Shown: positions 1 to 8,889, counted from the stretch's first letter. The stretch: 47,337 bases of DNA from JAOADN01 sp049323795 (GCA_049323795.1 JBMOOH010000061.1:1-47337), one strand, 5' to 3'. Program-made: numbers and translations. Notes: a model not told the origin generated them from the sequence alone.

Positions 1-154
1 CGGATCCACCCGCGTGACCGCAATTCCCGCCATGCCGTCCTCCATGCCCTCAAACAGTATTGAGTCAGAACTCGATGGACTTGGAAATCCCCCTTCGTGA
101 GTCATCCAGAAGGGCCGATGGTATCAGCCGGAATTTCAACGTCGAAGTGTGGTT
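1..154. other. Left edge, no assignable gene
   Basis: No gene can be supported here. A plus-strand frame is open from the window edge to a TGA at 61-63, and a minus-strand frame is open from an ATG near 45 to the edge; neither is long enough to judge. Downstream of the tRNA there is a weak inverted repeat (CCCTTC at 91-96, GAAGGG at 109-114) that could serve as its terminator, without a clear T tract. Confidence 0.3.
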
Positions 155-230
<76 letters not shown>

Positions 231-276
231 ACCGAGGTCCGGGCGCCGCCGTCAGGGAAGCGCCCGCGTGGCGCCG

Positions 277-305
277 CGTATAGGCATCGCCCTGCGGCGG
301 TGCAA
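277..305 (-). promoter_or_regulatory. Sigma70-type promoter of tRNA-Ala
   Basis: On the minus strand TTGCAC (300-305) is followed by exactly 17 bases and TATACG (277-282), a near-consensus -35/-10 pair about 45 bases upstream of the mature tRNA 5' end. Spacing and position fit a strong tRNA promoter. Confidence 0.7.
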
Positions 306-399
306 GGAGAAAATGCCTGGGTTGCACCGGTCCGTCCGGTTGCCGGCGAGAGGCGCCGGCGAAGGGGGCGGATTGACGGCGCGCGCGACCCGTGCGCCA

Positions 400-468
400 G
401 GGGACGTGCCGGGGACGTGCCGGGGGGGGGGCGCGACGCTTTCCGCGGAACGGCGAGCGGGGACGTGC
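400..468. repeat. Three copies of GGGGACGTGCC plus a G9 run
   Basis: The 11-mer GGGGACGTGCC occurs at 400-410, 411-421 (directly abutting) and 458-468, with a run of nine G at 422-430. It lies in the non-coding stretch between tRNA-Ala and the FYDLN gene. Function unknown; slippage or a protein-binding array are both possible. Confidence 0.6.
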
Positions 469-578
469 CCTTTGCCCGCCCCTGCCTGCCCGCCCTGCCT
501 GGCCCATGCCTGCCTGCCCCGTGCCTGGGGCACGGCCGCGACGGAGGGCGCGGGATGGCGTCCCGGGCCCGCGCTCTC

Positions 579-905
579 TCAGGGTTCCTCGTCCCCGCCT
601 GCGACGTCGGCAATCTCTTCCAGCGGGACGCTGTCGTCGTCGTCTTCCAGCAGGTCGTCGTCCAGTTCGACGTCACCGCCCTCCTCGTCGAGATCCGGTT
701 CCTCGGCGATGTCATCGAGGTCGAGCTCACGCTCCTTCACGCTCGCCTTCTCGGCAATCATGGCGCGGCCGCGGCCCGACACGAGGCTCTCGGCCGTAAA
801 GATGTGGGCGCAGTTCGGGCAGGTCATCGGATCGCGCTGGAGGTCGTAGAAGCGGGTCCCGCAGTGCGGGCACAGGCGCTTCACGCCCCATTCGTCCTTC
901 GGCAT
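579..905 (-). CDS. FYDLN acid domain protein (TIGR02300 family)
   Basis: This 108-aa protein starts MPKDEWGVKR and has an N-terminal zinc-ribbon-like module with Cys12, Cys15, Cys29 and Cys32 around the family signature RFYDL, followed by a strongly acidic tail (residues about 55-108, with runs of Asp and Glu). The family is widespread in Alphaproteobacteria and of unknown function; a nucleic-acid or protein-interaction role is only a guess. The ATG at 905 is chosen because AAGGAGG sits five bases upstream on the minus strand; longer frames to the right have no such site. The gene points toward tRNA-Ala, an arrangement I recall from related genomes. Confidence 0.93.
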   Translation of the reverse strand: MPKDEWGVKRLCPHCGTRFYDLQRDPMTCPNCAHIFTAESLVSGRGRAMIAEKASVKERELDLDDIAEEPDLDEEGGDVELDDDLLEDDDDSVPLEEIADVAGGDEEP

Positions 906-1096
906 CCGGGCCTCCTTCGGGGTCGATGCGAATCTCGGGAGAGCCGCCAACTGCCACAGGGGCGGTGTGCTGTCAAAGGGTTTCCCGCGCCCTCGCCCGT
1001 CCGCCGCGAATGGGCCTTTTCCCGCGGCCCCGGCGGCGGTAGCAAGGGGCAAGGAGACCGGGGCCCGCGAACCCCGCGAACAGAGAGCCCGAGCAG

Positions 1097-1792
1097 ATGA
1101 GCGACCGCAGCCTTCCCGGCGATCCCGCCATCACCCTGACGCTGCGCCGGTCGGGTGCGGCGCGGCGGTTCAGCCTGCGGGTCTCGCGGCTCGACGGGCG
1201 GGTCACGCTGTCGCTGCCGGCGCGCGCGAGGGAGGCCGATGCGCTCGCCTTCGCCGCGGGGCAGGCGGACTGGATACGTCGCGCGATGGGACGGGCGGCG
1301 GCGGCGGTCCCGGTCTCGGTCGGCGCGGTCGTCCCGGTCGCGGGACAGGGGCGCCCGGTCGTCGCTGTCGAGGGGCTGCGCGCCCCGCGCCTGACGAACG
1401 CGGCGATCGAGGTGCCGCCCGATCCCGTCCGCGCGGGGGCCCGTGTCGAGGCGCTTCTGCGCGAAACCGCGCGGGCAGATCTGGCCGCCGCCTGCGACCG
1501 CCATGCCGCAAGCCTCGGCCGGACGTTCCGGGGCATCACGCTGCGCGACACACGGTCACGCTGGGGAAGCTGCGCCCCGGACGGAAGCCTGATGTTCTCG
1601 TGGCGGCTGGTGATGGCCCCGCCGCCGGTCCTCGATTACGTCGCCGCGCACGAGGTGGCGCATCTTGCCGAACTCAACCACTCGCCCGCGTTCTGGGCCG
1701 TGGTGGCGCGGCTCTTCCCGGACCATGCCCGCGCCCGCGCCTGGCTCCGCTCGGACGGCAGCAGGCTTCACGCCTTCCGCTTCCGGGGATGA
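1097..1792 (+). CDS. YgjP-like metal-dependent hydrolase (M48-like, DUF45)
   Basis: A 231-aa protein of the YgjP/DUF45 family. The zinc site is visible as HEVAH at residues 185-189 with a probable third ligand His195 (motif AELNHSPAFW), preceded by the family's RWGSC signature near 155-159. These proteins resemble SprT/WLM metallopeptidases; the physiological substrate is not known, although homologues are often linked to restriction or repair loci. No signal peptide is evident, so it should be cytoplasmic. It is divergent from the FYDLN gene and 49 bases upstream of the GntR regulator start. The Shine-Dalgarno region is weak (GAGAG/CGAGCAG), so the exact start is less certain than the frame. 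Confidence 0.9.
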   Translation: MSDRSLPGDPAITLTLRRSGAARRFSLRVSRLDGRVTLSLPARAREADALAFAAGQADWIRRAMGRAAAAVPVSVGAVVPVAGQGRPVVAVEGLRAPRLTNAAIEVPPDPVRAGARVEALLRETARADLAAACDRHAASLGRTFRGITLRDTRSRWGSCAPDGSLMFSWRLVMAPPPVLDYVAAHEVAHLAELNHSPAFWAVVARLFPDHARARAWLRSDGSRLHAFRFRG

Positions 1793-1824
1793 GCGGGGCC
1801 CCGTCCTTGACGCGGCGGGGGGAT

Positions 1825-1832
1825 GTGATCAC
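1825..1832. promoter_or_regulatory. Palindrome GTGATCAC upstream of the GntR gene
   Basis: A perfect 8-bp palindrome lies nine bases before the GntR-family ATG, where a ribosome site is otherwise lacking. Such a position suits an autoregulatory operator for a GntR/FCD protein; this is inference from position and symmetry only. Confidence 0.3.
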
Positions 1833-1841
1833 TCTCTTGCC

Positions 1842-2492
1842 ATGCTTCTCCAGACCCGCCCCTCCGATGCCGGCCTCGCGGCGCATGACCGGATCTACCG
1901 GGCCCTTCGCCAGCAGATCATGCACGGCGAGCTTGCCCCCGGCCAGGCGCTGACGATCCGGGGCCTCGGGAATGCGAACGGCGTATCGATGACCCCGGTG
2001 CGCGAGGCGCTCCGGCGGCTGGCCGCGGAGGGCGCGCTCACGGTGTCGTCGTCGGGCCGGGCCTCGACGCCGGAACTGACGAACGAACGGATCGAGGAAC
2101 TGGCGGCCGTCCGCGCCCTGATCGAGCCGGAGCTTGCGAGCCGCGCGCTGCCGCGGGCGCACTTTGCCCTGATCGAGCGGCTTCAGGCGATCAACGCCGC
2201 CAATGCCGAGGCGGTGGTGAAGCAGGATGCGGTCGCTTACATCCGCACGAACCTCGAATTCCACCGGACGCTCTACCTGCGGGCGCAGGCCCCGGCGATG
2301 CTCGTCATCATCGAGACGGTGTGGCTGCAGCTCGGTCCGACGATGCGGGCGCTCTACTCGCGCCTGCGCCGGTCGGAACCGCCGCAGACGCATCGGATGA
2401 TCATCGCGGCGCTGCGTGCGGGCGACGAGCCGGGGCTGCGGCTGGCCGTGCGCACCGACGTGACGCAGGGGCTGAGGCACCTCGCGACCTGA
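1842..2492 (+). CDS. GntR family transcriptional regulator, FCD domain
   Basis: A 216-aa DNA-binding regulator. The N-terminal winged helix-turn-helix (about residues 12-70) shows the GntR pattern LAPGQALTIRGLGNANGVSMTPVREALR in part, and the C-terminal helical FCD domain (about 80-210) has the conserved acidic and histidine positions of FadR-like effector sites (for example NLEFHRTLY). FCD proteins usually sense carboxylic acids or amino-acid derivatives and repress nearby catabolic genes. The ATG at 1842 gives the usual length; the frame is open further upstream but without family similarity. It converges on the TetR gene, so its target is not obvious; the adjacent peptide/opine transporter operon is a candidate. 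Confidence 0.92.
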   Translation: MLLQTRPSDAGLAAHDRIYRALRQQIMHGELAPGQALTIRGLGNANGVSMTPVREALRRLAAEGALTVSSSGRASTPELTNERIEELAAVRALIEPELASRALPRAHFALIERLQAINAANAEAVVKQDAVAYIRTNLEFHRTLYLRAQAPAMLVIIETVWLQLGPTMRALYSRLRRSEPPQTHRMIIAALRAGDEPGLRLAVRTDVTQGLRHLAT

Positions 2493-2504
2493 CGATGCGG
2501 ATTC

Positions 2505-2539
2505 CCGGCAGGTCACTTCTGGCGGCGCACTTCTGCCGG
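2505..2539. terminator. Hairpin between convergent GntR and TetR genes
   Basis: CCGGCAG (2505-2511) and CTGCCGG (2533-2539) form a 7-bp stem between the two convergent stop codons. No T tract follows on either strand, so termination is only suggested by location. Confidence 0.3.
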
Positions 2540-2637
2540 CGCCGGGGCCATCGCAGGGTCGAACCCGCCGACCGGGCCGGCCTGCCGCGCACGCGCGCCG
2601 GGGCGGCCGTCGGGGGCGCGCGTGCTTCTGGCTCCCT

Positions 2638-3264
2638 TCAGGCACCGCCGGCAACGCCGCCTTTCGCCGTCCGGCCCACATGCGGCCCGAGGAATGCCCA
2701 GCAGGCGGCGCGTGCATCCGCTTCGGTCAGAAGCGCGGGCTCGACGCAACGCTGCACGCCCAGCCCGTCGATCAGGCAGATGAACGCCGATGCGACCGCG
2801 TCCGCATCGATCGCAAGGCCGTTCCGCCGCGCCTCGTCCCGGAGCGCGCCCGCGATCTCGCCCCGGTAGCTCGCGTAAAGCTTGCGGTGCTCGTCGCGCA
2901 GCACCGGGTTGTTCGCGATCTCGCCCCAGAGCGTCAGCCAGATGTTCAGCAGGTCGCGCCGGAACAGCGCCGGCGACACCAGCGCCTCGACGATCGCCTC
3001 GATGCGCGACAGGCCGGGGCGAGGTTCGGCGATGGCCTCGATCCATTCGCGGTACATCCGCACATAGACCGCGACCAGCAGGCCATCCATCGACCCGAAG
3101 TGATGCGCGATGAGGCCCCGCGACACGCCGGCCTCGGCCGCGATCTTGTCGACCGTGAATTCGCGGATGCCGCCCCGCGCCATGCAGGCGCAGGCGGCAT
3201 CCTCGATCAGCGCGCGCCGCTCTGCCGGCGTCAGCCGGCGGTGCTTTCGCGGCGTTGCATCCAT
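2638..3264 (-). CDS. TetR family regulator, BetI-like
   Basis: A 208-aa regulator with the N-terminal TetR helix-turn-helix at about residues 37-58 (FTVDKIAAEAGVSRGLIAHHF) and a helical C-terminal ligand domain resembling the BetI_C group (features such as NIWLTLWGE and a SAFICLIDGL helix). BetI represses choline/glycine-betaine genes; this protein's ligand is not known, but a quaternary or methylated amine is plausible given the neighbours. It starts six bases after the stop of the ABC binding-protein gene, so it is probably the last gene of that operon and subject to feedback. Its C-terminus is short and glycine-rich. Confidence 0.9.
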   Translation of the reverse strand: MDATPRKHRRLTPAERRALIEDAACACMARGGIREFTVDKIAAEAGVSRGLIAHHFGSMDGLLVAVYVRMYREWIEAIAEPRPGLSRIEAIVEALVSPALFRRDLLNIWLTLWGEIANNPVLRDEHRKLYASYRGEIAGALRDEARRNGLAIDADAVASAFICLIDGLGVQRCVEPALLTEADARAACWAFLGPHVGRTAKGGVAGGA

Positions 3265-3270
3265 GCCGCG

Positions 3271-4821
3271 TCAGGCCCTTCCGAAGGCGACCGGGTCGGG
3301 GTGGCCGTCGGCCAGGATCACCGGCTTCAGGTCCGCGTCATGGAGGGCGAGGTAGGGCTCGAAAGCGATGAAGACGAATCCGCCGGACCCCTCCATCAGA
3401 TCCTCCATGCGGTTGAACATCTGCTTGCGTTTCGCCGGATCGGTCTCGGTCAGCGACTTCTGGTAGAGATCCTCGTATTCCGGGCTGTCGAAGTAGGACC
3501 AGTTGTAGACGCCGATCTGGTCGGGCCGGAACCAGACGAGGTTTTCGGTCGGGTCGATGCCGCCCGCGAAGTTCATCAGCACCAGTTCGATCGACTTCCA
3601 CTGGTCGCCCGCCGTCTTGTCGCCGAGCGCCCAGTAGGCCGCGTCCTCGGTCGGCTGGATCTCGACCGTGATGCCGGCCTCGGCAAGGCTCGCCTGCACG
3701 ATCTGCGCGATGGTCTGGCTGGTGCCGTCGGTCTGGCTGTAGAGGTTCAGCGTCAGGCCCTCGGCCCCGGCCTCCGCCAGCAGCGCCCTGGCCTTCGCGA
3801 CGTCGCGGGTGGCGATCCGGTTCGACGCGCGGGCATAGCCCGAGGTCGGCGGCACCACGCCGGTGGACCGCTGGACAAGGCCGTCATAGGCGCCCTGCAG
3901 GACCGCATCGCCGTCATAGGCATACTGGATCGCCTGCCGGACGCGGATGTCCCTCAGCGTCTCGGCCTGGGCGTTGATCGACATCCAGACGTAGCGGGTG
4001 GAGTTCGCCTCGATCAGGGCGGCGCCGTCCGGCATGTTCGCCTTCAGCTCCTTCGCGCCGCCCACCGTGACGCGGGTGAAGTCGAAGGCGTCGGCCTCGT
4101 AGGCCAGTTGCGCCGCCTGGTCGTCGGTGACGATGTAGAACTCGACCGTGGGGAACGCGGGCTTCTCGCCCGTCCAGCCGGGGTTCGAGATCAGCGTGAC
4201 CTTCTGGTTCTGCTCCCACCGGTCGAACAGGTACGGCCCGCACTGCGCCGGAATCTCGGTCGTGTACCTGCCGCCCACGGCCTCGACCGCCGCCTTGCTG
4301 ACGATGTGGCCCCCGTAATACGGGAGCGCGATCACCGTGAAGGGCGCGAAGGCCTCGGTCAGGCGGATGACGCCCCTGCGGTCGTCGACGATCTCGACCT
4401 CCTTCAGCTTCTCGAACTGGTAGGCCCAGGCGCTGTCCGATCCCCTGATCCGCTCGTAGCTGAACTTCACGTCGGCCGTGGTGACGGGGCCGTAGCCGCC
4501 CGTCCATGTCAGCCCCTTGCGGAGCGTGAAGGCGATCTCGGTCGGCGACGTCCACACGAAGCTCTCCGCGGCCCAGTTCCTGATCTTGTTCCCCTCGCGG
4601 AAGTCGCCCAGCCTGACGAGCGTCACCTGCGTGCCGCGCGGAATGATGTCGTCAAGCTCGCCGATGATCCCGTAGGGGTCGAGCACCTGAAGGTCGGACG
4701 TCACGCGGATGCGCAAGGTGTCGCCCTCGGCGGCCCAGGCGAAGCGGGGCAGCGCAGCGGCCGCGGCGAACCCCGCGCCCGCAACCCTGAGGAAGCCGCG
4801 TCTGTCAGTGGTCCAGTGCAT
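3271..4821 (-). CDS. ABC transporter substrate-binding protein, family 5 (peptide/opine type)
   Basis: A 516-aa periplasmic binding protein of the DppA/OppA-like SBP family 5. The N-terminus DRRGFLRVAG followed by a hydrophobic Ala-rich stretch and an Ala-rich cleavage region is a twin-arginine signal, so it is probably exported folded. The mature part shows family features such as an early IRVTSDLQVLDPYG strand and an LRKGLTWTGGYGPVTTADV segment. It would deliver peptides, opines or similar amine compounds to the DppBC-like permeases. It overlaps the preceding ATPase gene by 17 bases and is followed six bases later by a TetR gene. Its place at the end of the operon, after the ATPases, is less usual than a leading position. 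Confidence 0.94.
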   Translation of the reverse strand: MHWTTDRRGFLRVAGAGFAAAAALPRFAWAAEGDTLRIRVTSDLQVLDPYGIIGELDDIIPRGTQVTLVRLGDFREGNKIRNWAAESFVWTSPTEIAFTLRKGLTWTGGYGPVTTADVKFSYERIRGSDSAWAYQFEKLKEVEIVDDRRGVIRLTEAFAPFTVIALPYYGGHIVSKAAVEAVGGRYTTEIPAQCGPYLFDRWEQNQKVTLISNPGWTGEKPAFPTVEFYIVTDDQAAQLAYEADAFDFTRVTVGGAKELKANMPDGAALIEANSTRYVWMSINAQAETLRDIRVRQAIQYAYDGDAVLQGAYDGLVQRSTGVVPPTSGYARASNRIATRDVAKARALLAEAGAEGLTLNLYSQTDGTSQTIAQIVQASLAEAGITVEIQPTEDAAYWALGDKTAGDQWKSIELVLMNFAGGIDPTENLVWFRPDQIGVYNWSYFDSPEYEDLYQKSLTETDPAKRKQMFNRMEDLMEGSGGFVFIAFEPYLALHDADLKPVILADGHPDPVAFGRA

Positions 4822-5791
4822 GGTCTTCTCCCTTGCTGGTTTGGTTCACGGCAAAATGGCAGCGGGCGCTCCGGCGCGGGCCGACCGCGCAGAGCCCGGG
4901 CGCGCTGCGGACGCAGATGTCGCGCGCGATCGGGCAGCGGGTGTGGAATTCGCAGCCCGGCGGGCGCCGCAGGATCGACGGGATCTCGCCCCGGATGGCG
5001 AGGTCGGCCCGGCGCTTCCGCGGATCGGGCTTCGGCTCGGACGCGATCAGGCTGGCGGTGTAGGGGTGCGCGGGGGCGGCGAAGACCTCGGCCGTCGGCC
5101 CCTCCTCGACCACCCGGCCGAGGTAGAGCACGACGACCCGGTCGGCGACGTGGCGGACAAGCGCGAGGTTGTGGGTGATGATGAGGTAGGAAAGCCCGCG
5201 GTCGCGGCGAAGGTCGGCCATCAGGTTCAGGACCTCGGCCTGGACCGACACGTCGAGCCCCGCGGTCGGCTCGTCCGCGATGACGAGGCGCGGGTCGAGC
5301 GCCAGCGCACGGGCGACGGCGACACGGCGCGCCTGCCCGCCGGAGATCTCGTGCGGGTAGCGGCGGGTCATTGCGGGCGGCAGGCCTGCGGCGGCCAGGA
5401 GCGCCCGTGCCCTGCCCTCGGGGTCGGCGAGCCGCAGGCCGTGGATGCGGAAGGGCTCGGTGACGAGGTAGCCCAGGGTCAGGCGCGGCGACAGCGAGGC
5501 GGCGGCGTCCTGGAACATGAGGGCCGAGGCGCGGCGGAACCGGGCGAGGTCGGCGGCCGTCTCGACCGGGGTGCCGTCGAAGACCACGCGGCCGCCGCTT
5601 TTCGCCTGAAGCCCCATCGCGGCCCGCGCGATGGTCGTCTTTCCCGACCCGCTCTCGCCCACGAGCGCGACGCTTTCGCCGGGAGAGACGGCAAGCGAGA
5701 CGTCCTGCACGATGGGAAGGCGCAGACGGGCGAAGAAGCCGCCGACGGCCACGTCGATGGAGATGCGGTCGAGGTGGAGGAGGGGGGTCAC
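4805..5791 (-). CDS. Oligopeptide-type ABC transporter ATP-binding protein (DppF-like)
   Basis: A 328-aa ATPase with Walker A GESGSGKTT, Q loop, signature ISGGQ, Walker B LVIADEPT and H-loop ITHNLA. The C-terminal extension has the oligopeptide-transporter cysteine pattern PPGCEFHTRC...C...C, which in this family can hold an iron-sulfur cluster. It pairs with the DppD-like ATPase to energise the two permeases. The start is GTG at 5791, supported by GGGGGAA seven bases upstream. Between this gene and the DppD-like gene lies a 271-bp gap filled by repeat copy A, so the operon may be processed or attenuated there. Confidence 0.94.
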   Translation of the reverse strand: MTPLLHLDRISIDVAVGGFFARLRLPIVQDVSLAVSPGESVALVGESGSGKTTIARAAMGLQAKSGGRVVFDGTPVETAADLARFRRASALMFQDAAASLSPRLTLGYLVTEPFRIHGLRLADPEGRARALLAAAGLPPAMTRRYPHEISGGQARRVAVARALALDPRLVIADEPTAGLDVSVQAEVLNLMADLRRDRGLSYLIITHNLALVRHVADRVVVLYLGRVVEEGPTAEVFAAPAHPYTASLIASEPKPDPRKRRADLAIRGEIPSILRRPPGCEFHTRCPIARDICVRSAPGLCAVGPRRSARCHFAVNQTSKGEDHALDH

Positions 5792-5836
5792 GCGCGGTTC
5801 CCCCGTTCAGTGCAGGGCGGAAGGAAAGGCTCTCTT

Positions 5837-6038
5837 GCCCGGATGGGCAGGTGACTGTCCGGGCCGCCTCCGCCCCTGTGGCGGGCGGAGGCGCCTGCGA
5901 CGCATCCGCCGGGGCGGGGTCGGCCCGGACGCCCGGCGCAGGGTGAAGCCGATGGCCCTCCGGCCGCCGCCGCCCCTGGTGGCTTCGGGCCGACCGGCAT
6001 GGCCGGCCTCCCGCCGCAAGGCCGGCCTGCCATGCCGG
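5837..6038 (+). repeat. Dispersed structured element, copy A (full length)
   Basis: This 202-bp element has three hairpins. Hairpin 1 (5837-5864) has a 9-bp stem, with two G-T pairs, around loop GGCAGGTGAC. The central hairpin has arms GCCTCCGCCC (5866-5875) and GGGCGGAGGC (5883-5892). It is followed by a box CGCATCCGCCGGGGC. Hairpin 2 (5994-6038, 45 nt) is closed by CCGGCATGGC/GCCATGCCGG. It ends 24 bases from the DppD-like stop codon. Related copies lie near 8890, 14819, 16346, 25785 and 29963. Confidence 0.85.
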
Positions 6039-6062
6039 CGGGCGCGATCGGGCCGCGTGCCA

Positions 6063-7013
6063 TCACCCCGCCCCCGCCACGCAAAGCACCGACCGCCCCG
6101 CCCCCGGCACCCACCGCGGCACCGCCCCGGCGCATTCCGCCCGCACCAGCCCGCACCGTGGCGCGAACGCGCAGCCCGGCGGCAGCGCCGACAGGTCGGG
6201 TATCCGCCCCCCGATCGCCGGCAGCCGCCCGGTCCCCGGACCGACCCCTGCCGGATCGCAGGCGAGCAGCGCCCTCGTGTAGGGGTGGCGCGGATCGTGG
6301 AAGATGTCGTCCGCCGGCCCGTCCTCGACCACCTCGCCCGCGTACATGACCGCCACCCGGTCGCAGAGCTCCGCGATGACCCCGAGATGGTGCGTGACGA
6401 TCACCAGCGCCCCGTCGAACCGCCCCCGGATGCCCCGGAACAGGTGGATGATCTGCGCCTCCATGGTGACGTCGAGCGCGGTCGTCGGCTCGTCCGCGAT
6501 CAGCACCTCGGGCCGCACGAGGAGGGCCGCCGCGATGGCGACGCGCTGCCGCATCCCGCCGGAGAGTTCGTGCGGATAGCGGCGCAGGGCGCGCGGCGGA
6601 TCGGGGATGCCGACATCCTTCAGCATCGCGCCTGCCTCCCGGTCGCCGGCGCCGGTGAAGTCGGCAAGCTGTGCACCGATCGTGAGGACCGGGTTGAAGG
6701 CGGTCATCGGGTCCTGGAACACCATCGCGACCGACCGGCCGCGCAGGCGCCGCTGCGCTTCCTTCGGCAGCGCGAAGACGTCGGCCCCGTTCAGCCGGAC
6801 CGTGCCGCCGGCGACATGCGCGCCGTTCGGCAGCAGGTTTATCATCGCTGCCGCGAGCGTCGACTTGCCGCAGCCGGACTCGCCCATGATCCCGAGGACC
6901 TCGCCCTTCGCGACCGACAGCGACACCCCCCTGACGGCGTGGACGACCGACCCGCCCCACCGGTAGTCGACCGACAGGTTCTCGACCGACAGGACCGGTG
7001 CGGGCGCGGTCAT
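6063..7013 (-). CDS. Oligopeptide-type ABC transporter ATP-binding protein (DppD-like)
   Basis: A 316-aa ATPase with Walker A GESGCGKST, signature LSGGM, Walker B VLIADEPT and H-loop VTHHLG, and the C-terminal oligo_HPY-like extension with PPGCAFAPRCGLV. It is the first of the two nucleotide-binding subunits of this importer. The ATG at 7013 is chosen because it overlaps the stop of the upstream permease as ATGA, indicating translational coupling; the frame is open farther upstream inside the permease but that is antiparallel noise of high GC. Confidence 0.94.
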   Translation of the reverse strand: MTAPAPVLSVENLSVDYRWGGSVVHAVRGVSLSVAKGEVLGIMGESGCGKSTLAAAMINLLPNGAHVAGGTVRLNGADVFALPKEAQRRLRGRSVAMVFQDPMTAFNPVLTIGAQLADFTGAGDREAGAMLKDVGIPDPPRALRRYPHELSGGMRQRVAIAAALLVRPEVLIADEPTTALDVTMEAQIIHLFRGIRGRFDGALVIVTHHLGVIAELCDRVAVMYAGEVVEDGPADDIFHDPRHPYTRALLACDPAGVGPGTGRLPAIGGRIPDLSALPPGCAFAPRCGLVRAECAGAVPRWVPGAGRSVLCVAGAG

Positions 7014-7885
7014 CCCCACCTCCGGGCGACCGAACGCGGGTCGAGCACGTCGCGCAGGCCCTCGCCGAGGAAGGTGAAGCCGAGCGTCGAGAGGATGAGG
7101 GGTATGCCGCCCACGATCACCACATGCGGCGCCTGCCGCAGCGCCGTGTAGCCGTCGGCCAGGATCACGCCCCAGGACGGCGCGGGCGGGCGCACGCCGA
7201 GGTTGAGGTAGCTCAGCCCCGCCTCGAACATGATGACGACGGGGATGTCCATGCAGACGAGGATGACGAGCGGACCGACCGCGTTCGGAAGCAGGTGGAC
7301 AAGGATGATCCGCGGCGCCCCCGCGCCCATCGCGCGCTCGGCCTGGATGAAGTCGGCCCCCGCCAGCGCCAGGGTTTGCGTCCGGATCAGCCGCGCGTAG
7401 GCCGGGAACGACACCAGGACGATGACGAGAAGCAGCGTCGAGGTGCCGGGCCCGAGGACGGTGATGACCGCGAGCGCGAGGAAGATCATCGGGAGCGACG
7501 ACATCGAGTCGAAGACCAGGACGAGGAGCGCGTCGAGCCAGCGCGGCCCCGACCCGGCGACCAGCCCCAGGACCAGCCCCAGCGCGCCCGCGAGCGTGAT
7601 GGAGGTGACCGCGATCCCCAGCGCCGTTCGCGCCCCCCAGATGATCCGCGACAGCAGATCCCGCCCCAACTGGTCGGTTCCCGCCCAATGCGCGGCCGAG
7701 GGCGGCTGGAACCGGGCCCTCACGTCGATGGCGATCGGGTCGTAGGGCGCGATCCAGGGCGCCAGAAGTGCGGTCAGCACGACCCCCCCGACCAGCACCA
7801 GCCCGGCGATCCCGAGGGGGTCGCGCATCAGTGCGCCGAGCGCCCCGCGCCGGGCCGGTGCCAGGGCCTCAGCCGCGGAGGACAT
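7010..7885 (-). CDS. ABC transporter permease (DppC-like)
   Basis: A 291-aa inner-membrane permease of the BPD_transp_1 family with an N-terminal transmembrane helix (about residues 22-45), the DppC-type segment GTDQLGRDLLSRIIWGARTAL, and the EAA-loop region (QAERAMGAGAPRIILVHLLPN). About six membrane spans are expected. It pairs with the DppB-like permease, whose gene it overlaps by 17 bases, and is coupled by ATGA to the DppD-like ATPase. Confidence 0.94.
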   Translation of the reverse strand: MSSAAEALAPARRGALGALMRDPLGIAGLVLVGGVVLTALLAPWIAPYDPIAIDVRARFQPPSAAHWAGTDQLGRDLLSRIIWGARTALGIAVTSITLAGALGLVLGLVAGSGPRWLDALLVLVFDSMSSLPMIFLALAVITVLGPGTSTLLLVIVLVSFPAYARLIRTQTLALAGADFIQAERAMGAGAPRIILVHLLPNAVGPLVILVCMDIPVVIMFEAGLSYLNLGVRPPAPSWGVILADGYTALRQAPHVVIVGGIPLILSTLGFTFLGEGLRDVLDPRSVARRWG

Positions 7886-8819
7886 CGCGCACCCTCGGGT
7901 CCAGCCGGGCGATCAGAAGGTCCGCCGCCGTCACCACCGTCAGGTAGAAGGCGGTCATGAACAGCACGGTCCCCATCACCACCGGGTAGTTCCGCTTCTC
8001 GACCGCGCCGGTGATCAGCGTCCCGATCCCCGGGCGCGAGAACACCGCCTCGACGAAGACCGCGCTCGACAGGATGCCGCCGAAGCCGACGGCGAGGACC
8101 GCGAGCGTCGGCACGACGGCGATGCGGAGCGCATGGCGGACGACGATCCGGCGTTCGGTCAGTCCGAACGCGCGGGCGGTGCGGATGCAGGGCGCCTCCA
8201 TCACTTCCAGAAGCGCGGCCCGCACGAGGCGCGCAAGGTAGCCGACCCAGCCCAGGCCCACCGCGAAGGCCGGCAGGATCAGCGCCCGGCCCTGGCTGCC
8301 GAAGTCCCCCGCCTGCCCGGCCCCGATGGCGGGCAGCCAGTTCAGCCATACCGCGAAGATGATGAGGCCGTAGATCGCCACCACGAAGGACGGGATCGCG
8401 ATCACGCTGACCGACAGCACGCCCAGCGCCCGGTCGATCCAGCTGTCGCGCCTCATCACCGCAAGGCAGCCGAGCGCGACCCCCGTCACCACCGCCCAGC
8501 CAAGGCCCGCGATGCCGAGGATCAGGGTGTTCGGAAAGGCTTCGAGGATCTGGCCGAGGACGGGGCGCCCGGACCAGACGTCGGTGCCCAGATCCCCCCG
8601 GACGGCGTTCCAGAAGAACAGGCCCACCTGCGTCAGGATCGGCCGGTCGAGCCCCATGCGCTCGCGCAGCGCCTCTTTCAGCGCCGGCGTCGCACGGGGG
8701 CCGAGTGCGACCGACGCCGGGTCGCCCGGCACGAGGAAGACCATCGCATACATCGCCGTCATGACGAGGATCAGGATCAGGACCGACAGGCCGAGACGCC
8801 GGATCGCATAGGCGAGCAT
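7869..8819 (-). CDS. ABC transporter permease (DppB-like)
   Basis: A 316-aa inner-membrane permease with the DppB-type N-terminus (MLAYAIRRLGLSVLILILVM), the conserved PGDPA motif at about 31-35, and an EAA-loop region near the C-terminus (RTARAFGLTERRIVVRHALR). With the DppC-like subunit it forms the translocation channel. It is the first gene of the transporter block. A 279-bp gap carrying repeat copy B separates it from the CocE-like hydrolase upstream; all genes run the same way, so read-through from the mttB-type operon is possible. Confidence 0.94.
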   Translation of the reverse strand: MLAYAIRRLGLSVLILILVMTAMYAMVFLVPGDPASVALGPRATPALKEALRERMGLDRPILTQVGLFFWNAVRGDLGTDVWSGRPVLGQILEAFPNTLILGIAGLGWAVVTGVALGCLAVMRRDSWIDRALGVLSVSVIAIPSFVVAIYGLIIFAVWLNWLPAIGAGQAGDFGSQGRALILPAFAVGLGWVGYLARLVRAALLEVMEAPCIRTARAFGLTERRIVVRHALRIAVVPTLAVLAVGFGGILSSAVFVEAVFSRPGIGTLITGAVEKRNYPVVMGTVLFMTAFYLTVVTAADLLIARLDPRVRDVLRG

Positions 8820-8889
8820 CAGCGGCCCCGCCTCCGTGCCGGCCGCCCGGAGGGTGATGGGCGCCCGGAGATCGTGCCGGTGGCCCGAT

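Noticed and set aside
1..63. C-terminal end of a plus-strand gene at the left edge
   Set aside because: Only 20 codons, no recognisable motif, and an equally open minus-strand frame overlaps it.
2505..2539. Hairpin CCGGCAG...CTGCCGG as a further copy of hairpin 1
   Set aside because: It contains GGCAGGTCAC rather than the conserved loop, and the bases are in the stem, not the loop.
2680..5178. A very long plus-strand open frame opposite the TetR and binding-protein genes
   Set aside because: It is antisense to two genes with clear domains; its composition is Arg/Gly/Asp-rich noise typical of very high-GC DNA.
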